This document shows positions 52,470 to 61,544 of a stretch of DNA of 64,000 nt, piece by piece. The notes beneath the pieces are model-generated. The model was given only the letters and a program-made list of their open reading frames with translations, made no database searches and was not told the origin of the DNA. How positions within the stretch are numbered: the stretch's first letter is position 1; each line of letters begins with the position of its first letter. A program made the translations under genes and the position numbers. Source of the DNA: Aminipila sp032051575 (GTDB lineage: Bacteria > Bacillota > Clostridia > Peptostreptococcales > Anaerovoracaceae); the NCBI RefSeq assembly GCF_032051575.1, contig NZ_DAMBYD010000004.1, positions 248,001 to 312,000 of the forward strand. The letters run 5' to 3'.

Positions 52470-53888
52470 ATGAATATTTTTAATAGAAATTATGATAAAA
52501 GAAGATCTGGGAAAAAGTTTGACAGATTGAAAAAACGAGCAATAGTAGCTAAGACTATGCATAAAGTTACCATAATTAGGGTTATGTCAATATGTATGGT
52601 TGGCTTACTTGTTGTTGGTGGAGGAGCCATTGGAATCAGTGCAATCATTCCTAGCGATATGAGTAAGGCAACAGGAAAAAGTGTTGAAATGCTGCCCGTG
52701 GATAATATTGTAACCAGTGGTAGTGCTGTTGTTAGTAAAAGTAAAGCCACTTCAGACAATGCGTCAAAAGTGGATAAAAAAACTAAAGCAACAGGTGATA
52801 TTAACAACTCTGGATTAGTAGTTGATGCAAAGGCAGCAGTATTAATGGATGCAGATAGCGGTACTGTTCTTTTTTCACAAAATGGTGCAGATCGTCTGCC
52901 TCCTGCTTCGGTAACCAAGGTTATGACTATGCTGCTTGCCATGGAGGCAATTGATAGAGGGCAAGTTAAGCTGACTGATATGGTAACAATATCAGAAAGA
53001 GCAGCCTCTATGGGGGGCTCACAGATGTACATGGAACCAGGAGAGCAACATCCTTTAGAAGATTTAATGAAGGGGATTTCCATGGTATCTGCCAATGATG
53101 CATGTGTTTCAGTGGCAGAATATCTTTCTGGAAGTGTTGAGATTTTTGTTGAGAACATGAACAAAAGGGCAAAAGAACTAGGTATGGAAAACACTCATTT
53201 CGTAAATACAAATGGACTTCCTGTAGCAGATCATTATACAAGTGCGCACGATATCGCCATAATGTCCTGTGAGTTGAGTAAACACAAAAAAACCCATGAC
53301 TGGTTTACAAAATGGCAGGATACCATGATGGTAGGACTGCCAGGGAAGCAGACAGAGTTTGGCCTGACTAATACTAACAGATTGATAAAACAATATACTG
53401 GCGCAAATGGAATAAAAACAGGATTTACGCAAGAGGCGGGATATTGTTTATCTGGCTCTGCAACTCGTGATGACATGACATTAATTGCAGTAGTACTTGG
53501 GTGCTCAAGCTCAAAGGTCCGCTTTGCCGAAGCTGCAAAGCTTCTCGATTATGGTTTTGCTACTTATGACACAGTTAAACTGGCAGAGAAAGGTGAGCCG
53601 CATGGATTAATTGAGATTGAAAAGGGAGAACCAAACGCTATAAATGCAGTAGCAGGAGAGGATATTTCTATTTTAGTGAAAAAAGGTGAAAAAGAATCGG
53701 TTACTTTCCAAGTAGAGCAGGATCAGAAAGTGAAAGCTCCTGTGAAAAAAGGTGAGAAAGTAGGAGAAATAGTTGTTTATCAGAATGAAAAGGAAATAGG
53801 AAGGTATCCGCTTGTGGCAGAAGAATCATCGAAAAAAGCAAGCCTATTGCAGCTATACAAGAGATTGATAAAAAATGTAGTGGAATAA
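52470..53888 (+). CDS. D-alanyl-D-alanine carboxypeptidase (DacF-type PBP5 family)
   Basis: About 472 residues from ATG 52470 (GGGAGGG upstream; an earlier ATG at 52446 adds eight residues over that site). An N-terminal basic segment of about 40 residues precedes a signal anchor (VMSICMVGLLVVGGGAIGIS). Active-site motifs are SVTK within PPASVTKVMTMLL, SAN within MVSANDACVSVAE, and KTG within NGIKTGFTQEAGYC, followed by a PBP5 C-terminal beta domain. It trims the terminal D-Ala from peptidoglycan side chains at the cell surface. A Ser/Thr/Lys linker at about 70-105 separates anchor and catalytic domain. Single gene closed by a terminator. Confidence 0.95.
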   Translation: MNIFNRNYDKRRSGKKFDRLKKRAIVAKTMHKVTIIRVMSICMVGLLVVGGGAIGISAIIPSDMSKATGKSVEMLPVDNIVTSGSAVVSKSKATSDNASKVDKKTKATGDINNSGLVVDAKAAVLMDADSGTVLFSQNGADRLPPASVTKVMTMLLAMEAIDRGQVKLTDMVTISERAASMGGSQMYMEPGEQHPLEDLMKGISMVSANDACVSVAEYLSGSVEIFVENMNKRAKELGMENTHFVNTNGLPVADHYTSAHDIAIMSCELSKHKKTHDWFTKWQDTMMVGLPGKQTEFGLTNTNRLIKQYTGANGIKTGFTQEAGYCLSGSATRDDMTLIAVVLGCSSSKVRFAEAAKLLDYGFATYDTVKLAEKGEPHGLIEIEKGEPNAINAVAGEDISILVKKGEKESVTFQVEQDQKVKAPVKKGEKVGEIVVYQNEKEIGRYPLVAEESSKKASLLQLYKRLIKNVVE

Positions 53889-53924
53889 TTAGAAAAAATT
53901 GTAGTTACTTTAAAGTATAATAAT

Positions 53925-53957
53925 AAAGCAGTTGGAGTCTCCAGCTGCTTTTGTTTG
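53925..53957 (+). terminator. Terminator after the carboxypeptidase gene
   Basis: AAAGCAGTTGGAG at 53925-53937 pairs with CTCCAGCTGCTTT at 53939-53951, one G-T wobble, followed by TGTTTGTTT. It also lies directly at the 3' end of the opposing ferredoxin gene. Confidence 0.88.
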
Positions 53958-53958
53958 T

Positions 53959-54180
53959 TTACCCTTTAAATGTAAGTGCTTTCATTGGACAGAAACGGAC
54001 GCATTTCCCACATTTAATACACTTGTTTATATCTATTTTTGGAGCTTCAAATCCGTTTTGAGACAATGCATCTACAGGACAAACTTTAACAGATGGACAT
54101 GAGTGATTTTGAGGACATCGATTCTTATTTACAATTAGTGTTTTTAATGAAATGTCTTCTTGTGCTTTTCTAAAAAACAT
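53959..54180 (-). CDS. Small 2[4Fe-4S] ferredoxin
   Basis: 73 residues. The C-terminal motif CIKCGKCVRFCP is complete. The first is spread out, CPQNHSCPSVKVCP, with C-x5-C-x5-C spacing plus a distant partner, as seen in ferredoxins of clostridial operons that lack the compact first motif. It would carry low-potential electrons in the cytoplasm. It is monocistronic with a GGAGG site (CGGAGGC) about 9 bases before the start, and no partner enzyme is next to it. Confidence 0.85.
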   Translation of the reverse strand: MFFRKAQEDISLKTLIVNKNRCPQNHSCPSVKVCPVDALSQNGFEAPKIDINKCIKCGKCVRFCPMKALTFKG

Positions 54181-54257
54181 ATATATGCCTCCGTTTTTTT
54201 TTTAGTATAACATTACCTTTATATTTTTTCTGTGACATAATCACATTAGAAAATGTG

Positions 54258-54286
54258 TTTATAGTTAAGTAAATTTAACTTATAAT
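54258..54286 (+). promoter_or_regulatory. Putative promoter of the GDPD-sfsA operon
   Basis: A perfect -10 TATAAT at 54281-54286 with a weak -35 TTTATA 17 bases upstream, 57 bases before the start codon. Confidence 0.45.
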
Positions 54287-54342
54287 ATAAATGTGAAAAT
54301 AATTTAGTAAATTCTTGTGAGTATGGAAAGGATAAGGGGAGT

Positions 54343-55173
54343 ATGGGAATCTTTCTTTTACTTTTAATTTTAAGTATTATATACCTTTTATTGGTTATGC
54401 CTTGCTTGGACAGAAGAAAGGAAATTTCAGATTATCTGAATTGTTTTTATGCACATAGGGGACTGCACGATAACAATAATGGTATTCCAGAAAATTCTTT
54501 AGTTGCTTTTGAAAAAGCTATATTGTATGGATATGGAATTGAGTTAGACGTTCAACTTACAAAAGATAATGTAGCAATAGTAATTCATGATGATAATTTA
54601 ATTCGAGTTTGTGGTATAAATAAAAAAGTATCTGAAACTACATATGATGAAATATCTAAATTAAAATTATTAAATTCAAATATAGGGATACCTAAATTAA
54701 CGGATGTTTTAAATTTAGTAGAAGGTAAGGTGCCATTAATTGTAGAATTAAAAACAGCAGACGATATTAAAAATAATTGCAGGATAATAGCCAACATTCT
54801 TGATGGATACTCCGGCAGGTATTGTGTAGAATCTTTTAATCCATTTATAATGCAATGGTTTAAAAGATATAGGAAAAAAGTATTACGAGGCCAGCTTTCT
54901 ACGAATTATTTTAAGGAAAAGGTAGATCAGAATTTTTTAAATAAGTTTATGCTTTCTCATTTTCTGCTTAATTTTATATCCAGGCCGGACTTTATAGCAT
55001 TTAATATAAAGTATAAAAATATGTTATCTCTAAAAATTAATAAGTGGCTGCTAAATACACCCTTATTTGCGTGGACTGTGAGGAGTCACGAGCAGTTAGA
55101 GGAAATAAAGAATTTTTTTGATTCATTTATTTTCGAACAATTTATTCCGAAAGAAACGGTAAATAGAAAATGA
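54343..55173 (+). CDS. Glycerophosphodiester phosphodiesterase family protein
   Basis: 276 residues: an N-terminal membrane anchor at about 3-21, then the GDPD TIM barrel with YAHRGLHDNNNGIPENSL near 37-54, ELDVQLTKD near 67 and IHDDNLIRVCG near 82 (metal and catalytic His residues), VELKTA near 127, and a C-terminal WTVRSHEQLEEI. It hydrolyses glycerophosphodiesters to glycerol-3-phosphate and an alcohol, at the membrane. Codons are very AT-rich. The next gene, sfsA, begins inside the last codon (ATGA overlap), so the two are translated together, a pairing without obvious shared function. Confidence 0.92.
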   Translation: MGIFLLLLILSIIYLLLVMPCLDRRKEISDYLNCFYAHRGLHDNNNGIPENSLVAFEKAILYGYGIELDVQLTKDNVAIVIHDDNLIRVCGINKKVSETTYDEISKLKLLNSNIGIPKLTDVLNLVEGKVPLIVELKTADDIKNNCRIIANILDGYSGRYCVESFNPFIMQWFKRYRKKVLRGQLSTNYFKEKVDQNFLNKFMLSHFLLNFISRPDFIAFNIKYKNMLSLKINKWLLNTPLFAWTVRSHEQLEEIKNFFDSFIFEQFIPKETVNRK

Positions 55174-55850
55174 TTTATAATAATATAAAACCAGCTAAAT
55201 TTATTTCCAGGCCAAATCGATTTATAGCTAATATTGAAATTGATGGGAACCATGAAATTTGTCATGTGAAAAATACGGGCAGATGCAGGGAATTTCTAAT
55301 AGAAGGTGCAAAGATTTTTGTGCAGGAATTTGACAGCAGTACACGAAAAACAAAGTATGATTTAATTTCTGCATATAAGAAGGAACAGCTTATAAATATG
55401 GACAGCCAGGTTACTAACAAAGTAATACAGGAATGGCTGCAGGAAGGCGGCCTGTTTCAAAACATTTCACTGATAAAGCCTGAAAGCAAGTATAAAAATT
55501 CACGGTTTGATTTTTATGTAGAGGTTGGTAAACGTAAAATATATATTGAAGTAAAAGGTGTTACTCTAGAAGAAGATGGAGTGGTAATGTTTCCTGATGC
55601 ACCAACAGAGCGAGGGGTTAAGCACCTTCGGGAATTAGAAGAATGCATAGAAGAAGGGTTTGAAGCTTATGTAATTTTTGTTATACAAATGTCTGATGTT
55701 AAGGTGTTTAAGGCTAATGAAGAAATGCACAAAGCTTTTGCGGAAACGCTTACACGGGTGCATGAAAAAGGTGTAAATGTTTTGGCTTATGAATGTTTAG
55801 TTACTGAAGATAGTATAAGAATTTCAAAGCAAGTACCCGTAATAGTTTAA
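55170..55850 (+). CDS. sfsA: SfsA family DNA/RNA nuclease-like protein
   Basis: 226 residues, normal SfsA length. Features include the N-terminal OB-like part (RPNRFIANIEIDG, HVKNTGRCREFL) and the nuclease-like core with SRFDFYVE-type residues (NSRFDFYVEVGKRKIYIEVKGVT, read as RFDFYVE then YIEVKGVTL) and FPDAPTERGVKHLREL. SfsA was named for sugar fermentation stimulation and later shown to have nuclease activity in homologs. It overlaps the GDPD gene by 4 bases. Confidence 0.94.
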   Translation: MIYNNIKPAKFISRPNRFIANIEIDGNHEICHVKNTGRCREFLIEGAKIFVQEFDSSTRKTKYDLISAYKKEQLINMDSQVTNKVIQEWLQEGGLFQNISLIKPESKYKNSRFDFYVEVGKRKIYIEVKGVTLEEDGVVMFPDAPTERGVKHLRELEECIEEGFEAYVIFVIQMSDVKVFKANEEMHKAFAETLTRVHEKGVNVLAYECLVTEDSIRISKQVPVIV

Positions 55851-55970
55851 ACTTCACCAAGTTTTCACAAAACGGATATAAGACTTCCTTGATTATGGGC
55901 TATAGTAAATCCAGGGAATATGATAATAGCGTAAACTAGGATATGGTCATTAAATGGAAAGGAATGTTTT

Positions 55971-57608
55971 ATGAAAAAAGCGATAATATTAGTTTTGGTG
56001 GTTACTCTTATTGTTTCATCTTTAGCTGGCTGCAGTCATACTTCGGCAAAAGATAAGGCAACAAAGATGGAGTATGAGGGAAAACTAATGGATGATTCGG
56101 CAGTGCATAATATTAATGTGAAAATATCAGATGAAGATTGGAAGGATCTATTAGAAAATCCATTGGACAAAACAAAGTACAAGGTTGATGTCGATATTGA
56201 TGGAGAAACTTATTCAGATGTTTCATTTGCAACGAAAGGTAATACTTCTTTAAGCCAGATTGCCAATGATAATTCTACTGACAGATATAGCTTTAAGATT
56301 AACTTTGATAAGTATATAGAGGGTCAGAACTATTATGGCTTAGATAAACTAAATCTGAACAATCTAATGTCAGATGCTACATATATGAAGGATTACTTAA
56401 GCTATGAAATCATGCGGGAGGCTGGTGCAGCAGCTCCAATGGCAAGTTTTGTAAATATTACTATAAATGGAAAAGAGTGGGGGCTATATCTTGCAGTAGA
56501 GGATATTAGTGATTCCTTTATTACACGTAACTATGGGGAAGGTGAAGGTGAACTGTATAAACCTGAAACCGAACAACTAAATAATATGGGAAAAGGTAAA
56601 GAAGGAATGCCACCGGGAATCTCAGGCGGAGCAATAGGTGAAAGGCCAGAAAAGCCACAAGGAGAAATGCCGACTGGCTCTGCTATGCAGGCACCACCTG
56701 AAGGAAAAGATGACGGTAACAAAGGTTTTGGGGGGTCAAGTAATGGAGCAAGTTTAGCATATACTGACGATGAACTAGAAAGCTATAGTGACATATTTGA
56801 TAATGCAGAAACTGATGCGACTAAAGAGGATATGCAAAGAGTCTTATCCGCTTTAAAACAGCTTAGCACGGGTGAAGAATTAGACAAATGCCTGGATGTT
56901 GATTCGGTTATAAAATATTTTGTAGCTCACAATTTTGTTGATAATTATGATAGTTACACAGGAAATATGCTTCATAATTACTATTTATATGAGAATAATG
57001 GATTACTATCCATGATTCCTTGGGATTATAATTTAGCCTTTGGCGCTTTTGGTGGAAATGGTGGTATGAAGAAACCAGGAGAACAGACTGCAGATAATGA
57101 TGAACAAACTACAGATAATGCAACGGCAATGGTGAATTACGCAATCGATACACCACTTTCAGGAGCAAAAGAAGCGGATAGACCTATATGGAGTGCTATC
57201 ATTAATAATGAGGAATATAAGGCGCTATATCATAAGTACTTTGATGAATTGATAACAAACTATTTTGAATCTGGAAAGTTTGAAGAAAAAATCGACTCAG
57301 TATATGAAATGATTAGACCTTATGTAGAAAAAGATGCTACTGCTTTTTATACGGTTGATGAATTTGATAAAGCATACAGCACGTTAAAAGAATTCTGTAA
57401 GCTTAGAAGTGAAAGTATTAGAAAACAATTAGATGGAGATATCCCAGCTACAACGGATGGGCAGAAAAAAGAAGGGGTTCAGCTAATCAATTCTAGTGGT
57501 ATAAAAATTGAAGATATGGGAAGCCAAAAAGGTGGTGCCCCTAAACAAAATTCAAAAGATGGTGAACCCTCAAATGTAAATGCAGGTTCAAAAGAAAATA
57601 AAGAATAA
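55971..57608 (+). CDS. CotH-kinase family lipoprotein
   Basis: 545 residues with a lipoprotein signal peptide (lipobox LAGC, Cys near residue 21). The CotH domain runs from about 40 to 480: VHNINVKISDEDW at its start, FATKGNTSL, RYSFKINFDKYI, the ATP-site region SFVNITINGKEWGLYLAVED near 160, and IPWDYNLAFGAFGG with the metal-binding Asp near 346. Residues 200-260 are a Gly/Pro/Met-rich insert, and the C-terminal 40 residues are Gly/Ser/Lys-rich. CotH is a protein kinase of spore coats; many clostridial homologs like this one are secreted lipoproteins with unknown targets. It is followed by a terminator. Confidence 0.9.
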   Translation: MKKAIILVLVVTLIVSSLAGCSHTSAKDKATKMEYEGKLMDDSAVHNINVKISDEDWKDLLENPLDKTKYKVDVDIDGETYSDVSFATKGNTSLSQIANDNSTDRYSFKINFDKYIEGQNYYGLDKLNLNNLMSDATYMKDYLSYEIMREAGAAAPMASFVNITINGKEWGLYLAVEDISDSFITRNYGEGEGELYKPETEQLNNMGKGKEGMPPGISGGAIGERPEKPQGEMPTGSAMQAPPEGKDDGNKGFGGSSNGASLAYTDDELESYSDIFDNAETDATKEDMQRVLSALKQLSTGEELDKCLDVDSVIKYFVAHNFVDNYDSYTGNMLHNYYLYENNGLLSMIPWDYNLAFGAFGGNGGMKKPGEQTADNDEQTTDNATAMVNYAIDTPLSGAKEADRPIWSAIINNEEYKALYHKYFDELITNYFESGKFEEKIDSVYEMIRPYVEKDATAFYTVDEFDKAYSTLKEFCKLRSESIRKQLDGDIPATTDGQKKEGVQLINSSGIKIEDMGSQKGGAPKQNSKDGEPSNVNAGSKENKE

Positions 57609-57614
57609 TAGATT

Positions 57615-57656
57615 AAAACGGTCCTGAGTATTGTTGTATTTAGGGCCGTTTTGGTA
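57615..57656 (+). terminator. Terminator after the CotH-family gene
   Basis: AAAACGG-T-CCT (57615-57625) pairs with AGG-G-CCGTTTT (57642-57652) around a 16-base loop, followed by a short T-rich stretch. Confidence 0.75.
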
Positions 57657-57723
57657 TATACTATACAGAATAAGAACAATCAATGTTAACAAATTGAGGA
57701 TGACTGAAAGGGAGGACAGAATT

Positions 57724-58548
57724 ATGAAAAGATTTTTTAGTATTATGGTTGTAATTCTATTGTCTATGACTATCTTAGCAGGGTGTGGTGATAACGCTGA
57801 TAAAGAGAAAGTTAAAACCAAAGCAAAACCGTTAGTGGTGGCTATGGACTTGACAAAACCTCCGTTTGAGATGAAAGATGAAAAGGAAAATCCTTCAGGA
57901 ATTGGCGTCGATTTCGCAAAGGCATTTGGTGAATATATAGGAAGAGATGTTAAAATTGAAAATACTTCTTATGATGGTCTAATTTCTTCCCTTCAGGAAG
58001 GGAAGGCGGATATGGTTATATCCTCTATGTCTATTACAGATGAGGCAAGCCAGAACGTTGATTTTTCTGAACCATATGCCGACATTATGTTAGCTGTTTT
58101 AGTGAACAAGAACTCTGGTATTTCCTCTGCTGAAAGCTTGAATCAGGAAGGTAAAAAGATTGTTGTCACTGCTGATTCAGCCGGATACATTTATGCACAG
58201 AAAAATCTGACCAATACGGAAATTATAACACTTGCAGACGAAAATGCATGTGTTTCGGAAGTGACACAGGGAAAGGCAGATGCTTTTATTTGTGATCAGC
58301 TGGCTATATATAAGGACTGGCACAATTATACGGATAAGACAACCATCATTTCTATCGGAGGCCAGGAGGCGGAGCGATGGGGAGTTGCAGTGCAAAAAGG
58401 AAATACGGAATTACTTGCACAGATAAATGAATTTATTGGGACGTACCGAGTAAATGGTGGATTTAATAAGTTAACAAGCAGATATTTGTCAGAAGAAAAA
58501 ACCACTTTTGATAAATTAGGGGTTAAGTGGATTTTTGATATAGACTAG
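57724..58548 (+). CDS. Amino-acid-type ABC transporter substrate-binding lipoprotein
   Basis: About 274 residues from ATG 57724 (GGGAGGACAGAATT upstream; an upstream ATG at 57631 has no site and would mask the signal peptide). Lipobox LAGC near residue 21, then the SBP_bac_3 fold: PPFEMKDEKENPSGIGVDFA near 47, DGLISSLQEGKADMVISSMS near 82, FSEPYADIMLAV near 112, and EVTQGKADAFICDQLAIY. Such proteins bind polar amino acids or related small molecules. No permease or ATPase gene is adjacent, so it is an orphan that presumably uses a transporter elsewhere or acts as a sensor. Confidence 0.92.
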   Translation: MKRFFSIMVVILLSMTILAGCGDNADKEKVKTKAKPLVVAMDLTKPPFEMKDEKENPSGIGVDFAKAFGEYIGRDVKIENTSYDGLISSLQEGKADMVISSMSITDEASQNVDFSEPYADIMLAVLVNKNSGISSAESLNQEGKKIVVTADSAGYIYAQKNLTNTEIITLADENACVSEVTQGKADAFICDQLAIYKDWHNYTDKTTIISIGGQEAERWGVAVQKGNTELLAQINEFIGTYRVNGGFNKLTSRYLSEEKTTFDKLGVKWIFDID

Positions 58549-58622
58549 CATGGTTTGGGACTATAGTAGTCAACAGTTAGAAGAATATTATTTCCAATAG
58601 GGATAAAGATAATAAAGTATTT

Positions 58623-58650
58623 AAAAAGCATCATTAAAGATGCTTTTTCT
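58623..58650 (+). terminator. Rho-independent terminator after the binding-protein gene
   Basis: AAAAAGCATC at 58623-58632 and GATGCTTTTT at 58639-58648 with a 6-base loop and terminal T run. Confidence 0.92.
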
Positions 58651-58674
58651 TTTGATTTTCTTTAGGAATATAAT

Positions 58675-58703
58675 TTGGAACTAGTATTTTATTGTAGTAT
58701 AAT
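58675..58703 (+). promoter_or_regulatory. Strong sigma-A promoter of the SIR2-selenium operon
   Basis: TTGGAA at 58675-58680 and perfect TATAAT at 58698-58703 with the ideal 17-base spacer. It lies just after a terminator and 51 bases before the SIR2-like gene; no later promoter was recognised before yedF. Confidence 0.75.
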
Positions 58704-58753
58704 ATAATAATATATTGTATAAAAAGGATAAAACAAAAATAAGGAGAGCTGTT

Positions 58754-59812
58754 ATGGATAAAACAGTAATATTTTTGGGTGCAGGGGCATCAAAGGCAGA
58801 CGGTGCACCATTACAAAGAGAACTTTTTAAATCATATTTTAAAGCATGTGAAGGTGAAAAGTTAAATGAAAACTTTGACATAAAGCATAGTAAAGTAAAG
58901 GGACTTCTTGACCGTTACTTTAAAAACTTCTTTGATTTTACTGATAACTTTGATTATAGAAATGCTGTGTTTCCTACATTTGAAGAAGCACTCGGTATTT
59001 TAGATTTAGCTATTGAGCGTAATGAAAAATATAGAAGTGAGCTGGGAAATCTGTATAAATATAGGACAGCCCTGATTTTTTCAATGGCGCAGGCTATTCA
59101 ATATAAAATTGAAGCTTCAAAAAATGGAATACAAGGAGAAAGCCATACGAAACTAATTGAAAATTTACAGGACGAACTACCAAAAGGTAATATTACATTT
59201 ATTTCTACGAATTATGATATCATTTTAGACAATGCGCTTGGCAGTAAGTTTGATGTAGATTATGGATTCTATCATTTAGATGATTTAGACAATATAAAAA
59301 ATGGCGTAAAGCTTTTAAAAATCCATGGATCCTTAAATTGGAAATATTGTCCGGTTTGTAAGCATATAGAAGCTAAAATAGAACAAAAAGGAACATTGTC
59401 CATAGTAGACAATCCAGGTTCTGTAAAGTGTGACTATTGTTCAGCAGATGCACAATATATAATTGTTCCGCCAACTTACTATAAAGATATGAGTAATGTA
59501 TATCTAGCTAATATATGGAATAATGCAGAAAAGCTGCTTAGAGAAGCAGAGCATATCGTTTTTTCTGGGTATTCGCTGCCTAGTGCGGACATGCATATAA
59601 AATATCTTTTGAAAAGGGCTGAATTAAACAGAGGCAGAAATAGTAAGTTTAAAGCCACCGTTATAAATTATTATCCCAATAAAATAGTAGGGGCCATACA
59701 AAAAGAACAAAACAGATATAGTAGGTTTTTCAAAAATACCAGCGATGTAAATTATGTACAGGAGATGTCATTTCAAGACTTTGCAAGGAATCCTTTTCAA
59801 GTCCTTGAATAG
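58754..59812 (+). CDS. SIR2-like domain protein with zinc-ribbon insert
   Basis: About 352 residues from ATG 58754 (AAGGAGAG upstream). The NAD-binding pattern of the SIR2_2 type is present: FLGAGASKADGAPLQ near 6-20, ISTNYDIILDNAL near 155, KIHGSLNW near 192, and FSGYSLPSADMHIKYLL near 276. Two CxxC pairs (CPVC near 201 and CDYC near 226) resemble the zinc ribbon of true sirtuins. No second effector domain or membrane segment is fused. SIR2-like proteins can deacylate or hydrolyse NAD, and several serve in phage defence; this one is the first gene of a selenium operon, 23 bases before yedF, and has no defence partner nearby. Its role is unknown. Confidence 0.8.
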   Translation: MDKTVIFLGAGASKADGAPLQRELFKSYFKACEGEKLNENFDIKHSKVKGLLDRYFKNFFDFTDNFDYRNAVFPTFEEALGILDLAIERNEKYRSELGNLYKYRTALIFSMAQAIQYKIEASKNGIQGESHTKLIENLQDELPKGNITFISTNYDIILDNALGSKFDVDYGFYHLDDLDNIKNGVKLLKIHGSLNWKYCPVCKHIEAKIEQKGTLSIVDNPGSVKCDYCSADAQYIIVPPTYYKDMSNVYLANIWNNAEKLLREAEHIVFSGYSLPSADMHIKYLLKRAELNRGRNSKFKATVINYYPNKIVGAIQKEQNRYSRFFKNTSDVNYVQEMSFQDFARNPFQVLE

Positions 59813-59835
59813 AGTAAAAAGATAAGGAATAAAGA

Positions 59836-60447
59836 ATGATGAAAAAACAAATAAATGCCATGGGTCTGGCTTGCCCACAACCTGTAGTTCTGACTAAGAA
59901 GGCATTAGACAACATGGAGAATTGTGATGTACTTCAGATATATGTTGATAACGACATTGCGGTAAAAAATGTAATGAAATTCGCCAGAAGTAAAAATTTA
60001 GAAGCAGCATACCATCAGGAAAAAGAAAAAGAATACTGTATTAATATACGAGTATCTCAAGATGCTGAGTTAAGTGAAACAGAAGAAAGTCTTATTACAT
60101 GCGGAAATACTTTACAGAATATTGTTGTACTTGCATCTGATAAAATGGGCGAAGGAGACTCTGAGCTGGGAGTCATTTTAATAAAAGGATTTATCTACGC
60201 TTTAACACAACTTGAGAATTTACCTAACACCGTAATTATGTATAATGGAGGGGCAAAGCTTGCAATAGAAAATTCCCCTTGCTTAGAAGATTTAAAAAAC
60301 CTCGAAAAATCCGGTGTGGAAATTTTAACCTGTGGTACATGTTTGAAGCATTACAAAATAGAAGAAAATCTTGCGGTTGGAACTGTGACAAATATGTATA
60401 CAATAGCAGAAAAAATGTCACAGGCAATTAATATCATTAAACCATAA
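59836..60447 (+). CDS. yedF: Sulfurtransferase-like selenium metabolism protein YedF
   Basis: 203 residues: an N-terminal TusA-like domain (MGLACPQPVVLTKKAL with the conserved Cys in residues 9-25) and a C-terminal DsrE-like domain ending with LTCGTCLKHY near 178. This two-domain form is the YedF protein found with SelD in selenium users; it probably carries selenium or sulfur as persulfide/selenide on Cys. The gene sits 14 bases before selD. Start at 59836 or 59839 cannot be told apart (ATGATG). Confidence 0.93.
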   Translation: MMKKQINAMGLACPQPVVLTKKALDNMENCDVLQIYVDNDIAVKNVMKFARSKNLEAAYHQEKEKEYCINIRVSQDAELSETEESLITCGNTLQNIVVLASDKMGEGDSELGVILIKGFIYALTQLENLPNTVIMYNGGAKLAIENSPCLEDLKNLEKSGVEILTCGTCLKHYKIEENLAVGTVTNMYTIAEKMSQAINIIKP

Positions 60448-60461
60448 AAAGAAGGAAAAAT

Positions 60462-61517
60462 ATGAAGCCAGATATATCTGTAAAAAACGTAAAACTTACG
60501 CAGCTCTCAAAATCAGCGGGTTGTGCAGCCAAATTGGAGCCAGGTGTATTATCCAGAATATTAGATAAATTACCAAAGATTGCAGACGAAAATTTAATAG
60601 TGGGTACTGAAACCTCCGATGATGCGGCAGTATATAAAATTTCGGAAGAAATTGCCTTAGTACAGACCTTAGATTTTTTCCCACCAATGGTAGATGATCC
60701 TTACATCTTCGGACAAATTGCAGCAGCCAATGCTTTAAGTGATATTTACGCTATGGGTGGAAATCCTATAACCGCATTAAATATTGTAGCTTACCCAAGC
60801 TGTTTAGGTGAAGAAGTCTTGGGGGAGATATTAAGAGGTGGTGCGGATAAAGTAAGGGAGGCAGGGGCTTCTATTGCAGGAGGACATTCCATTAATGATG
60901 AAGAACCTAAATATGGGTTAAGCGTTACAGGAATTGTAAATCCTAAAAAGATACTGCGAAATTATGGGGCACAGCCAGGGGACGTATTAATATTAACTAA
61001 ACCACTTGGATGTGGACTGATAAACACAGCAGTGAAGGCTGGAATGGCTTCTTTTGATGCATCAAAAGAGGCTATAATGAGCATGACAGCTTTGAATAAA
61101 AAGGCAAAAGAAGTTTTTGGCCAGTTCAATATACATTCATGTACGGATGTGACTGGGTTTGGACTTGCTGGACATGCATTGGAAATGGCCTCTGCAAGTG
61201 GAGTCAGTTTTGAAATAGATACTAAAAGACTCCCCGTTTTTTTTGAAGCTTTAAACTATGCCAGGATGGGACTTGTTCCTGAAGGAACCTATAGAAATCA
61301 TAAGTTCGTAAGTTCCAAAGTTGAATTTGGTTTTATTTCAGAGGAGTATAAGGATTTAGTCTGTGATCCTCAAACTTCTGGAGGCTTGCTTGTTAGTGTG
61401 GAAAAAGAGCATAGTGAAGATATTATTAAAAATCTGCACCAAGCAATGCCAGATGTGAAATTAGGCATCATTGGCAAAGTATTCGATAAAAAAGAAAAAT
61501 ACATTACTTTTTTATAA
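60462..61517 (+). CDS. selD: Selenide, water dikinase (selenophosphate synthetase)
   Basis: 351 residues. The N-terminal active-site region is SAGCAAKLEPGVL near 18-30; the reactive position is Cys (TGT), not selenocysteine. The AIRS-type fold follows with GTETSDDAAVY near 49, QTLDFFPPMVDDPYIFG near 65-81 and GGHSINDEEPKYGLSVTG. It converts selenide and ATP to selenophosphate, needed for selenocysteine, selenouridine and the selenium cofactor of molybdenum hydroxylases. Neighbours yqeB and yqeC point mainly to the last use here; selA, selB and selC are not in the window. Confidence 0.97.
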   Translation: MKPDISVKNVKLTQLSKSAGCAAKLEPGVLSRILDKLPKIADENLIVGTETSDDAAVYKISEEIALVQTLDFFPPMVDDPYIFGQIAAANALSDIYAMGGNPITALNIVAYPSCLGEEVLGEILRGGADKVREAGASIAGGHSINDEEPKYGLSVTGIVNPKKILRNYGAQPGDVLILTKPLGCGLINTAVKAGMASFDASKEAIMSMTALNKKAKEVFGQFNIHSCTDVTGFGLAGHALEMASASGVSFEIDTKRLPVFFEALNYARMGLVPEGTYRNHKFVSSKVEFGFISEEYKDLVCDPQTSGGLLVSVEKEHSEDIIKNLHQAMPDVKLGIIGKVFDKKEKYITFL

Positions 61518-61544
61518 AAGGTAGGGCATAAGGAGCATGGGAGC

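Noticed and set aside
52490..53194. 234-codon minus-strand open frame opposite the carboxypeptidase
   Set aside because: The plus strand has the full set of SxxK, SxN and KTG motifs; the minus frame has no recognisable family or start site.
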